A DNA stretch of 8,588 nt from an uncultured Legionellaceae bacterium (lineage in GTDB: Bacteria; Pseudomonadota; Gammaproteobacteria; Legionellales; Legionellaceae). The translations under genes and the position numbers were made by a program. Shown here piece after piece: positions 1 to 6,852 of this stretch. The stretch covers positions 1-8,588 of the forward strand of contig CAISSD010000063.1 in assembly GCA_903887975.1 (NCBI GenBank), given 5' to 3'. Below the pieces are notes generated by a model. That model was not told the origin of the DNA and ran no database searches. It saw nothing but the letters and a program-made list of their open reading frames with translations. Numbering within the stretch: the first letter of the stretch is position 1; the number at the start of each line of letters is the position of its first letter.

Positions 1-6
1 CGACCA

Positions 7-837
7 ATGACTGCACTTTCTGATTTAATTAACGCTTATTTCGAAGCAATCAACACCATCGATGTGCTCCATCCACCGCATGAGCTAACGCATGCCATCG
101 ATGAAATCATCATGAGCCTCGACAACGGAAGCATTCGAGTTGCAGAATGCATCAATGGTCAATGGATGGTACATCAGTGGATCAAAAAAGCCATTTTAAT
201 GAACTTTAAATTACAACAGAATAAGCTCATCGACACGGGATTTTGTCAATTTTATGACAAAATCCCGCTTAAATTTCAAAATCTTCAACCCCAAGAATGG
301 TCCAAATTGGGTGTTCGGGTGGTCCCACAAGCAACCGCACGACAAGGTGCCTTCATTGGCAAAAACTGTATTTTAATGCCATCGTACATCAACATTGGGG
401 CCTACATCGATGAAGGAACCTTGGTCGACACCTGGGCAACAGTCGGTTCATGCGCCCAAATTGGCAAAAAAGTTCATTTGTCTGGTGGTGTTGGTATCGG
501 CGGGGTCTTAGAACCACTGCAAGCCAACCCCACCATCATTGAAGATCATTGCTTTATTGGGGCACGCTCTGAGGTGGTTGAAGGGGTGATTGTTGAACAT
601 CATTCGGTGTTGTCCATGGGTGTGTTTTTAAGCGCCACCACCAAAATATACAATCGGCTCACCGGTGAGATAACCACCGGTCGTGTTCCCGCTGGTTCTG
701 TGGTGGTCCCGGGTAGTTTACCCAGTCAAGATGGCAGTCATAGTCTCTATTGCGCGGTGATTGTCAAACAGGTCGATGAAAAAACCCGTGAAAAAACCAG
801 CATCAATGACTTGCTTCGAGACACGGATCATGATTAA
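7..837 (+). CDS. dapD: 2,3,4,5-tetrahydropyridine-2,6-dicarboxylate N-succinyltransferase
   Basis: DapD transfers succinyl from succinyl-CoA to tetrahydrodipicolinate in the cytoplasm, the first committed step of the succinylase branch to meso-diaminopimelate (peptidoglycan) and lysine. The 276-residue product is about the length of E. coli DapD (274 aa as recalled) and is collinear with it. An alpha-helical N-terminal domain (about 1-100) carries RVAE and GQWMVHQWIKKA. A left-handed parallel beta-helix of hexapeptide repeats (about 105-235) carries MPSYINIGAY, DTWATVGSCAQIG and LSGGVGIGGVLEP. The conserved acidic residues D141 (VDTW) and E189 (ARSEV) fall at the known active-site positions, and the C-terminus ends in a typical NDLLR segment. 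The start ATG is only 6 nt from the window edge, so the ribosome site cannot be judged, but the N-terminus aligns well. It overlaps dapE by 8 nt. The codons for about residues 77-87 form a perfect 13-bp hairpin (236-267). Identification is essentially certain. Confidence 0.98.
   Translation: MTALSDLINAYFEAINTIDVLHPPHELTHAIDEIIMSLDNGSIRVAECINGQWMVHQWIKKAILMNFKLQQNKLIDTGFCQFYDKIPLKFQNLQPQEWSKLGVRVVPQATARQGAFIGKNCILMPSYINIGAYIDEGTLVDTWATVGSCAQIGKKVHLSGGVGIGGVLEPLQANPTIIEDHCFIGARSEVVEGVIVEHHSVLSMGVFLSATTKIYNRLTGEITTGRVPAGSVVVPGSLPSQDGSHSLYCAVIVKQVDEKTREKTSINDLLRDTDHD
236..267. repeat. Perfect 13-bp hairpin inside dapD
   Basis: CGGGATTTTGTCA (236-248) and TGACAAAATCCCG (255-267) are exact reverse complements around a 6-nt loop (atttta). 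The segment encodes about residues 77-87 of DapD, a stretch that varies between homologues just before the conserved DK(I/V)P motif. No T-run follows on either strand, so it is not a terminator. It may be a translational pause, a processing site or chance. Confidence 0.6.
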
Positions 838-1966
838 TTTACATGAACTTTTAGAACAATTGATGATGGTGAAGTCCATAACGCCACGGGATCATGGTTG
901 CCAGAATACACTCATCCATGCACTAGAAACCCTAGGCTTTACCTGTCAACGCTTTGATAACCCACCCGTATCAAATTTTTTTGCACGCTTGGGGCGTGAA
1001 GCGCCATTACTGGTTTTTGCAGGCCATACCGATGTGGTGCCCGCAGGTGATGAAAGTCTCTGGCATAGCGAACCTTTTTCTTTACATCAAGACCAAGGAT
1101 ATTACTATGGGCGTGGTATCGCCGACATGAAAGGGGCTTTGGCCTGCATGGTGATTGCCGTTCAACAATTTTTAACCACAACACCTGCGTTTCACGGCAG
1201 TATTGGTTTTCTCATCACCAGTGGCGAGGAAGGTGATGATTTTCACTTAGGCACGCCTTGGATCTTAGAACAACTCGTGCAACAAAACATTCGAGCCGAT
1301 TATTGCATTGTGGGCGAGCCTTCAAGCCAAAAACAAATCGGTGACATGATTAAAATTGGTCGACGGGGTTCGCTCTCAGCAAAGCTCACCGTACACGGTC
1401 TTCAAGGCCATGTTGCCTATCCGCATTTGGCCAATAATCCCATTCATGCCTTTGCAGGGGCTTTAAAAGAGCTCACCAGCATCACATGGGACAACGGTAA
1501 CGATTATTTTGCACCCACATCATTACAAATCACCGCCATTCAAAGCGGAGGAAGCACCGGCAATGTGATTCCAGGAACCTTAACCTGTGCGTTCAATCTG
1601 CGATACAGTACCGAAAACACAGCCACCGCACTTCAAGAACAAATTGAATCACTTTTTAAACGCCATCAACTCCAATTTGATGTGGAATGGCGCCAAAATG
1701 GCGCGCCCTTTCTAACCCCCCAAGGCAAACTTGTTTCCACCTGTATCGATGTTAGTCAAGACATCACGGGGATAACGCCTGAGCTGTCGACCAGTGGTGG
1801 AACATCCGACGCACGATTTATTGCGCCACTTGGGATTGATGTCATTGAGCTTGGTCTTTTGAATGCGAGCATTCATCAAATCAATGAATGCTCTAAAATA
1901 ACTGATTTAACAATGCTAACGACACTTTATCATCAATTGTGTTTGAGATTGTTATTGAACGTTTAA
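830..1966 (+). CDS. dapE: Succinyl-diaminopimelate desuccinylase
   Basis: DapE is a di-zinc M20-family hydrolase that removes succinate from N-succinyl-LL-diaminopimelate, giving LL-DAP for the lysine and murein pathway. The 378-residue product has the expected metal ligands and catalytic residues: H66 and D68 (FAGHTDVVPAGD), D99 (GRGIADMKGA), E133 and E134 (ITSGEE), E163 (VGEPSS) and H349 (SIHQ). Their spacing is almost identical to the characterised enzymes. The dimerisation (lid) domain lies at about 177-290, including VHGLQGHVAYPHLANNP and GSTGNVIPG. The reading frame is open upstream to 761 inside dapD. ATG 830 is chosen because MINLHELLEQL matches the family N-terminus and the overlap with the dapD stop (ATGATTAA) suits translational coupling. 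No strong Shine-Dalgarno precedes it. It pairs functionally with dapD two pathway steps earlier. Nothing appears broken. Confidence 0.97.
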   Translation: MINLHELLEQLMMVKSITPRDHGCQNTLIHALETLGFTCQRFDNPPVSNFFARLGREAPLLVFAGHTDVVPAGDESLWHSEPFSLHQDQGYYYGRGIADMKGALACMVIAVQQFLTTTPAFHGSIGFLITSGEEGDDFHLGTPWILEQLVQQNIRADYCIVGEPSSQKQIGDMIKIGRRGSLSAKLTVHGLQGHVAYPHLANNPIHAFAGALKELTSITWDNGNDYFAPTSLQITAIQSGGSTGNVIPGTLTCAFNLRYSTENTATALQEQIESLFKRHQLQFDVEWRQNGAPFLTPQGKLVSTCIDVSQDITGITPELSTSGGTSDARFIAPLGIDVIELGLLNASIHQINECSKITDLTMLTTLYHQLCLRLLLNV

Positions 1967-2000
1967 TATCACTCATGATGCAGCTCGCTTGGGATACATG

Positions 2001-2028
2001 TTCAATGCAACAACATGATTGCATTCAA
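2001..2028. repeat. Imperfect inverted repeat at the dapE/GT39 convergent junction
   Basis: Arms ttcaatgcaa (2001-2010) and ttgcattcaa (2019-2028) pair at 9 of 10 positions around an 8-nt loop. The hairpin covers the stop codon of the minus-strand GT39 gene (2004-2002). It is AT-rich and no T-run follows it on either strand, so it is not a convincing intrinsic terminator. It could stabilise the 3' end of the envelope operon mRNA. The 35-nt gap between the convergent stop codons (1967-2001) holds nothing else recognisable. Confidence 0.3.
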
Positions 2029-3453
2029 GGTAAAATCACCATAACGATAATGAACTGTGCCAACGGGGTGTAACCATGCCTTTAAAGACTCGGGAAATGG
2101 TACATAATCAATACTGCTGGTGACGAGGTAATGGCGCTTGCCATCCTTCAACCATGTTCGCAAAACAGACTCATCCAGCGTTGCCCGAACATGACCTTTT
2201 GCATAAAATTGCGCCGAATACTCGACTTGGGGTGCCCAATAAAGTAAATCATCTTTGGGATTGGGGTGCTGTTTTAAAAAAAGCGCCACTACTCTGTCTT
2301 GCGATTTGGACGCAACATCAGGGTAAAACACAAATAAAGCTGTTGCCAATAAAAAAATCACCCCGGATACGGAAGCCAATAAAGCCAATTTCAATTCTTG
2401 ATGTTGATTGCCTTTTAATCGCGCGACAAACTCAGAAAACCACAAGGCCATAAACGGCAAACAAGGAAATACATAAGGATAAATAATATTGCGCGCAAAT
2501 GTGAAAAAAACCAAAGGCATGATGCCACAAAGCACCAAATAACGCCGCCATAAATCATGCTCGTTGGTAGGTGTTTGTTTGTCAAAACCAAACCACCACA
2601 CCACCATCACCAACGACCATGGCATAAACCCCAAAAACGCATACAACCAAATCATCCCCAGCGGTGCTTGATGTGCAAAACCATACAAATCACCCGTCCA
2701 ACCTGGTGTTAAAAATCGCTGTATGTGCTCACCCACAATAAAATAATTTAAAAATCCTGGCGTGGCATGTTCGGCCAAAATATACCAAGGTAGTGCAATG
2801 GCGAGCATCAATAATAGCCCAACAACAATAGGCAATCGCCTCCAGCATGCTTGCCAATAACCATGCCACAAAATCCAAACAAAAAGTGGCATACCCACCA
2901 AAAGCCCCGCAAGAGGCCCTTTGGCCAATAATCCCAATCCTAAACCTATAAAAAACCAATACCCCCAAATTTTTTCCTCCATCACCACCGCACGCCAAAA
3001 AGCAATAAGACTTAACGTGGTGCAAAACAACAACGCGGGATCAGTCATCACAGCGCCTGCATCCAGGAAAAAATAAAAACATCCCGACAACACCAAACGC
3101 GTTGTCCAAGCATGTGCATGACCACGATATTTTTTGGCCAATGCGGCCACCATCCACACCATCACAATGGACAACAACAATGCCGGCAAACGTGCACTCC
3201 ATGCAGCCACACCAAAGCATTGCATACTCAATGCCGATAACCACGTCGACAATGGTGGCTTCGCCCAAAAAGGTTCGCCATAATGATGCATGGGGGTTAC
3301 CCAATTGCCAGTTTCTTGCATGATTCTGGCAATCTCGGCATATCGGGCTTCGGTCGAATCATTCAATGGGATCCAAATCATTGCAATAAAACGTGCAACA
3401 ATCAAAAACAGCAACACACTTATGGATGTTTTGTGGCGCTTAAAATCAATCAT
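2002..3453 (-). CDS. GT39 / ArnT-FlmK-like lipid-linked sugar transferase
   Basis: This polytopic inner-membrane glycosyltransferase belongs to the PMT/ArnT superfamily, which moves a sugar from undecaprenyl phosphate to a periplasmic acceptor, typically lipid A. The 483-residue product shows the family's first periplasmic loop with catalytic-type acids (D32 and E35 in NDSTEARYAEIA, then KPPLSTW at 65-71). It also has the MTDPALLF segment (D138), LLAKGPLAGLL (about 175-185), LPWY (221-224), GEHIQRF (241-247) and YPYVFPCLP (325-333). About a dozen hydrophobic segments precede a soluble C-terminal part (about 380-483). It is shorter than E. coli ArnT (about 550 aa), the difference lying mainly in that C-terminal region. 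ATG 3453 is preferred over ATG 3462: it has GGA upstream and overlaps the deacetylase stop by 8 nt (ATGATTGA). The gene order suggests it transfers the amino sugar made by the preceding genes. The acceptor is inferred, and a Dol-P-Man mannosyltransferase-like role on another glycan cannot be excluded. Confidence 0.88.
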   Translation of the reverse strand: MIDFKRHKTSISVLLFLIVARFIAMIWIPLNDSTEARYAEIARIMQETGNWVTPMHHYGEPFWAKPPLSTWLSALSMQCFGVAAWSARLPALLLSIVMVWMVAALAKKYRGHAHAWTTRLVLSGCFYFFLDAGAVMTDPALLFCTTLSLIAFWRAVVMEEKIWGYWFFIGLGLGLLAKGPLAGLLVGMPLFVWILWHGYWQACWRRLPIVVGLLLMLAIALPWYILAEHATPGFLNYFIVGEHIQRFLTPGWTGDLYGFAHQAPLGMIWLYAFLGFMPWSLVMVVWWFGFDKQTPTNEHDLWRRYLVLCGIMPLVFFTFARNIIYPYVFPCLPFMALWFSEFVARLKGNQHQELKLALLASVSGVIFLLATALFVFYPDVASKSQDRVVALFLKQHPNPKDDLLYWAPQVEYSAQFYAKGHVRATLDESVLRTWLKDGKRHYLVTSSIDYVPFPESLKAWLHPVGTVHYRYGDFTLNAIMLLH

Positions 3454-4279
3454 GATGTCCATCCGTTAAAAAAGTAAATCCCAACTCCGTCATATCCTCT
3501 AAAAACGCATCACTGGCAAAATAATCAAATTCATACGGTCTTGATGCACGAATATCATCCGTTTCATCGTTTGAAGCATAACCAGGATGACACATGATTA
3601 AACCCCCATCACGACTTTGCATTAAAAATTGTCTGAATCGTTGTCGGTAAGCAAGGTTTTGACCAAAATCATAAATACCTGAAAAACTGGTATTGCATGG
3701 AATAAGCGTTTGACGCAATTGTCGATGAAACGCCATACCTCCCAAAGCTGCAATCAATGGTCGTTTTGGAAAACCCGTGCTTTGAAATAGTTCTAGAAGA
3801 TTTTCTGTGGTTCGTCGTATAAAACCATTCAAATGTTTTTGGCGATACACGTGTAACAACACGTCACGAATTTGGGGTAATTGGTGCACGTGTTGATGCC
3901 CATCGATAAAATCGGGCAAACGTCCCATGCCCAAGACAAAAGCATCCAATTGCGCCAATAATTCATCATGGATCGATGTGGCTTTTAAGCCCCTCAGGTG
4001 CGTTTTTCCAATCAACCAAGACAGTTTTGGCATACGAGCACCGTAATGCTCGCGCCATGCGTGACTTAAAGCATCCCCCCAAGTCAAATTTAAATGAAGC
4101 CCCACCAAACAAGGCTTTTGTATGGCTTTTAATGAATCAGCATGCATGAGCCAATCGGGACTATTGGTCAAACAAGAAACCGCATTCATACGCCCAAGCG
4201 CCACCAAAGCCAAAATACCCTGACTGATTTCAAGATTTTGAGCATAATCATCCGCACAAATTAAGATTTTTTTATTCAC
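3446..4279 (-). CDS. YdjC/ChbG/NaxD-family polysaccharide deacetylase
   Basis: The predicted protein is a 277-residue cytoplasmic metal-dependent deacetylase of the YdjC/ChbG fold. Family members remove acetyl groups from chito-oligosaccharides (ChbG), hopanoid GlcNAc (HpnK) or undecaprenyl-phosphate-linked GalNAc (Francisella NaxD). Visible signatures are ICADDYAQN (D10, D11), VGLHLNLT (H62), DGHQHVHQLP (D126, H128, H130, H132) and MCHPGY (H231), followed by SRPYEFDYF. D11, H62 and H128 are the likely metal ligands. There is no signal peptide and no membrane span. The frame is open for 69 more codons upstream, but those lie inside gtrA in the wrong frame. A GTG start at 4279 puts the protein at the family's normal N-terminus (NKKILICADD) and overlaps the GtrA stop as GTGAATAA. 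No Shine-Dalgarno is evident, so coupling to GtrA translation is likely. With a polyprenyl-phosphate GT2 upstream and an ArnT-like gene downstream, a NaxD-type role is the best inference. The substrate sugar is unknown. Confidence 0.9.
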   Translation of the reverse strand: MNKKILICADDYAQNLEISQGILALVALGRMNAVSCLTNSPDWLMHADSLKAIQKPCLVGLHLNLTWGDALSHAWREHYGARMPKLSWLIGKTHLRGLKATSIHDELLAQLDAFVLGMGRLPDFIDGHQHVHQLPQIRDVLLHVYRQKHLNGFIRRTTENLLELFQSTGFPKRPLIAALGGMAFHRQLRQTLIPCNTSFSGIYDFGQNLAYRQRFRQFLMQSRDGGLIMCHPGYASNDETDDIRASRPYEFDYFASDAFLEDMTELGFTFLTDGHHD

Positions 4280-4688
4280 AATGAACCATAAATTGTCGCG
4301 CAACAATATATCGATTGGCAAAAAAACCACCAACACTATAACAAAACATCCCAAAACCCACCACCATCCACTCGGTGTAGGAAAAATGCTCAACCAAAAC
4401 GTATTCGATGGCTTCCACAACACACAAATTAAACGTATTAACGGCCAAAAACAACGGTAAGAAATTCCAAATATTACCCTGAACACGAAAGGTATAGCGT
4501 AAATTCATAAAAAAACTACACATAATACCAACAACGTACCCCAGAAAAGTGTACCACATGTACCCTAAACCCAGGCTTGCTGCCAAAAACATCACCGTTA
4601 AACTCAACGCAGTGTTCATGAGCCCTACCATACCATACATCACAAAGGATCGAATGGTATCGTGTTTGAACAGTCTAAATAAATTCAT
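4272..4688 (-). CDS. GtrA-family membrane protein, putative polyprenyl-P-sugar flippase
   Basis: This small 138-residue inner-membrane protein has four predicted transmembrane helices (about 14-35, 41-61, 75-97 and 105-127), the GtrA topology. Family hallmarks are the N-terminal RSFVMYGMVGLMNTALSL segment, NLRYTFR after helix 2, and GGFFANRYIV near the C-terminus. In phage serotype-conversion systems GtrA is proposed to flip undecaprenyl-phosphate-glucose made by the GT2 GtrB. Here the gene starts with a 4-nt ATGA overlap with a GtrB/ArnC-like GT2 and is followed by the deacetylase with an 8-nt overlap. That fits flipping of the sugar lipid before the GT39 transferase uses it. A GAG five nt before the start is a plausible ribosome site. 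Family assignment is firm. The flippase role is the usual family hypothesis, and the cargo is inferred from neighbours. Confidence 0.9.
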   Translation of the reverse strand: MNLFRLFKHDTIRSFVMYGMVGLMNTALSLTVMFLAASLGLGYMWYTFLGYVVGIMCSFFMNLRYTFRVQGNIWNFLPLFLAVNTFNLCVVEAIEYVLVEHFSYTEWMVVGFGMFCYSVGGFFANRYIVARQFMVHCE

Positions 4689-5641
4689 AACGACTCATGA
4701 GTAATGTCGTGCTTGATGTAATACAAGGGTCTATTTTTGGTTTCAATCAAAATACGGCTGATGTATTCAGAAATAATGGCCAAAAACAAAAACAACACCG
4801 AAAAAAGACCTGCAATCAAAAAGATAATCGAGGCCATGCCATCGGCCAATTGTTGGTGGGTGAATAATTTTTGGATCAAAATAAAACCCGCATACATCAT
4901 CATGATGATGCTTATCATCACCGAAAACAAAGACATCGTCCGAAGCGGCCTAGATGAAAAACCAATGATCGAATCCAACGCCAAATTAATTAATTTTCGT
5001 AAATTATATTTACTATGACCGGCAATTCGTGGTGGACAATGATAGGGAATACTGGCCTTTTTAAAGCCCACATAAGCAAACATCATCAATAAATGTCGAT
5101 TACTCTCTTTCATTTGTGTCAGTGAATCCACCACACGTCGGCTTAACAAACGAAAATTTCCTGTATCACTTTCCACATCAAATCCAGTCATCTTGCGTGA
5201 AAATCGGTAAAATAAATGCGCGGTGGTTTTTTTAAACCAAGATTCTTGCTCTCGATTGATTCTGGAGGCACAGACCACATCAAAACCTTCCAGTGCTTTA
5301 TCCACCATCTGTGGGATGAGCTCGGGTGGATGTTGAAGATCCGCATCCATCAACACCACAAAATCACCTTTGGCATGATCAAGTCCGGCCGTTGAGGCAA
5401 TTTCATGGCCATAATTTCTGGAAAAAGAAATCAAACGCAAATTTGAATGACTTTTAATGAAGGGCAAACACCGCTCTATCGTGTGATCGGTGGAACCATC
5501 ATCAATTAAAATCAATTCATAATCGCTAAAATGCTCATCCAAAACGGCAAGCGTTTGTTCTAAATAAGCCCCAATCACGGGTTCTTCGTTATAAATTGGT
5601 GCGATGACCGAAATTTTTTTCAATAATTTTTTGTGGCGCAT
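4685..5641 (-). CDS. GT2 polyprenyl-phosphate glycosyltransferase (DPM1/ArnC/FlmF2-like)
   Basis: This membrane-anchored family 2 glycosyltransferase transfers a sugar from a nucleotide donor to undecaprenyl phosphate on the cytoplasmic face. The 318-residue protein has the DPM1-like catalytic domain: SVIAPIYNEE (11-20), LIDDGSTD (45-52, donor-binding acids D47 and D48), SRNYGHEIASTAG (about 74-86), the metal-binding MDADLQHPPEL (98-108), and RIAGHSKYNLRKL (205-217). Two C-terminal transmembrane helices (about 234-256 and 269-292) precede the SEYISRILIETKNRPLYYI tail typical of ArnC/GtrB relatives. ATG 5641 is supported by an AAGGGG ribosome site about 7 nt upstream, although this makes a 22-nt overlap with the ligase gene. 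It overlaps gtrA by 4 nt. The donor (UDP-GalNAc, UDP-GlcNAc, glucose or other) cannot be read from the motifs. The adjacent deacetylase makes an N-acetylhexosamine most likely. Confidence 0.93.
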   Translation of the reverse strand: MRHKKLLKKISVIAPIYNEEPVIGAYLEQTLAVLDEHFSDYELILIDDGSTDHTIERCLPFIKSHSNLRLISFSRNYGHEIASTAGLDHAKGDFVVLMDADLQHPPELIPQMVDKALEGFDVVCASRINREQESWFKKTTAHLFYRFSRKMTGFDVESDTGNFRLLSRRVVDSLTQMKESNRHLLMMFAYVGFKKASIPYHCPPRIAGHSKYNLRKLINLALDSIIGFSSRPLRTMSLFSVMISIIMMMYAGFILIQKLFTHQQLADGMASIIFLIAGLFSVLFLFLAIISEYISRILIETKNRPLYYIKHDITHESL

Positions 5642-6852
5642 GCGGTATCCCCTTGCTCACCCAGGCAAATAGCCATCATCATCAAGAAAAAATATCCTGT
5701 GCCAGAATAAAGCAACAATGAATCCGTCGCACTTGCCAACAAAAACGGCAACAAAACAGCAAAAGCCAAAGGCCTTATGGTTGGTAAGCGCCAAATGGCC
5801 ATCACCAGATTAAGAAAAAATCCTGCCAATACCATTAAACCCAGTACGCCCCATTCTGATGCCACCAACCAATATTGACTGTGGGGCTCTAAAAGCTCGG
5901 TCCCCCATGCAGGCACAGGATTTTCCACTCGATAAATTGCACGAAAAGCACCGGAGCCATTACCAAGCCACGGATGCCTGAAAAACAAATCACGTGCATA
6001 ATGATGAAATTGAACCCGGTAACCAATGGGTGTGTTCTTATCATTTTGGTAGGAAGCAACGTTTTGCTGCAATTGACCCATGCGCTCTTGCATCACAGGA
6101 CTTTGATGATAACAAAAACTTAAAACCCCTAAAAACATAATATTTGCCAACAAAGCCTTTTTTCCTGAGAAACAATGGGTTAGCAACATCATCATCAACA
6201 CACAATACACCACATAACCCGTGCGTCCTGAATTGATGAACAACAACTGATAACTAAACAACAACCACAGCAAAACATAAAGCAAACCAAGTTTAAAATT
6301 GATCTGTTTAAATGCAGTATCCGCAAAAAATGCAGCAACAAACGCCGCTGTTGCCATCATGTAACTGGTCATGATGTGATTTCTAAAAATAAATACTTGC
6401 GTGTGTCCATGATAATTGGACCAACCATAATCCTTGGCGATGGAAACAGCGCACGTGATAAGCATTGCGGCCAAAAAAGCATTCAAAGCCGCCTTGCGAA
6501 CGCGCACCTTGCGGAAACCTGCCACCAGCACCGGAAGATACAGTAATTTGCTGTATTTGCTAACTTCAATCCATTGTTCTTTATAACTTGCAGGACTCCA
6601 AACACAAGCCAAACAGGACAACAAAAACACCGCTATGGCGGCTTGACACCAAGCGTTAGAACATAAGCGCACCACCTGTTGACGCTCATTTTTTTCAATC
6701 AAAACAGAAAGCAACACCAACACCATCACAATACTTTTTCCTGAGGTGCTTAAGGGAATTAAAAACAAACCAAGCACCAACAAAAAAGCAGTTGGCTCAC
6801 GCAGCAAACGCGCGATCCAATCCGACCATAACATTTGAATTGAGGCCATCAT
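5620..6852 (-). CDS. O-antigen ligase family protein (WaaL-like)
   Basis: This polytopic inner-membrane protein of 410 residues belongs to the Wzy_C/O-antigen ligase family. WaaL joins O-polysaccharide from undecaprenyl diphosphate to the lipid A core on the periplasmic face. Around ten or more hydrophobic segments are visible. The key features are an Arg in NSGRTGYVVY (R210) and the large periplasmic loop (about 245-325) with HPWLGNGSGAF (293-303) and EPHSQYWLVASEWG (322-335). H324 of that loop is the conserved family His. The Arg/His pair matches residues known to matter in WaaL enzymes. The neighbouring core glycosyltransferase favours ligase over Wzy polymerase, but sequence alone does not settle that. 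Two adjacent ATG codons (6852 and 6849) are possible. The first overlaps the upstream stop by 4 nt, and MLWSDW at residue 7 is a further alternative. Its 3' end carries the ribosome site for the next gene. Confidence 0.87.
   Translation of the reverse strand: MMASIQMLWSDWIARLLREPTAFLLVLGLFLIPLSTSGKSIVMVLVLLSVLIEKNERQQVVRLCSNAWCQAAIAVFLLSCLACVWSPASYKEQWIEVSKYSKLLYLPVLVAGFRKVRVRKAALNAFLAAMLITCAVSIAKDYGWSNYHGHTQVFIFRNHIMTSYMMATAAFVAAFFADTAFKQINFKLGLLYVLLWLLFSYQLLFINSGRTGYVVYCVLMMMLLTHCFSGKKALLANIMFLGVLSFCYHQSPVMQERMGQLQQNVASYQNDKNTPIGYRVQFHHYARDLFFRHPWLGNGSGAFRAIYRVENPVPAWGTELLEPHSQYWLVASEWGVLGLMVLAGFFLNLVMAIWRLPTIRPLAFAVLLPFLLASATDSLLLYSGTGYFFLMMMAICLGEQGDTACATKNY

Noticed and set aside
761..829. 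N-terminal extension of dapE into dapD
   Set aside because: The extra 23 residues do not resemble DapE. ATG 830 gives the normal family length and start.
1689..1707. GC-rich inverted repeat (GGCGC/GCGCC) in dapE
   Set aside because: It is short and inside a conserved coding stretch, with no T-run or other regulatory context.
1967..2001. Bidirectional intrinsic terminator between dapE and the GT39 gene
   Set aside because: The gap is 35 nt with no GC-rich stem and no T-run on either strand; only the weak hairpin at 2001-2028 was recorded.
4280..4486. Upstream extension of the deacetylase frame (69 extra codons with hydrophobic residues)
   Set aside because: It lies within gtrA in another frame, and the family's N-terminus begins at the GTG at 4279. 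The apparent membrane segment is a shadow of GtrA coding.
4895..4910. 16-bp perfect palindrome of CAT/ATG triplets
   Set aside because: It is low-complexity sequence explained by a run of Met and Ile codons in a transmembrane helix of the GT2 gene.
6358..6379. Short CATCATG/CATGATG inverted repeat in the ligase gene
   Set aside because: It is only 7 bp per arm and is explained by Met, Ile and His codons in the conserved RNHIMTSYMM segment.
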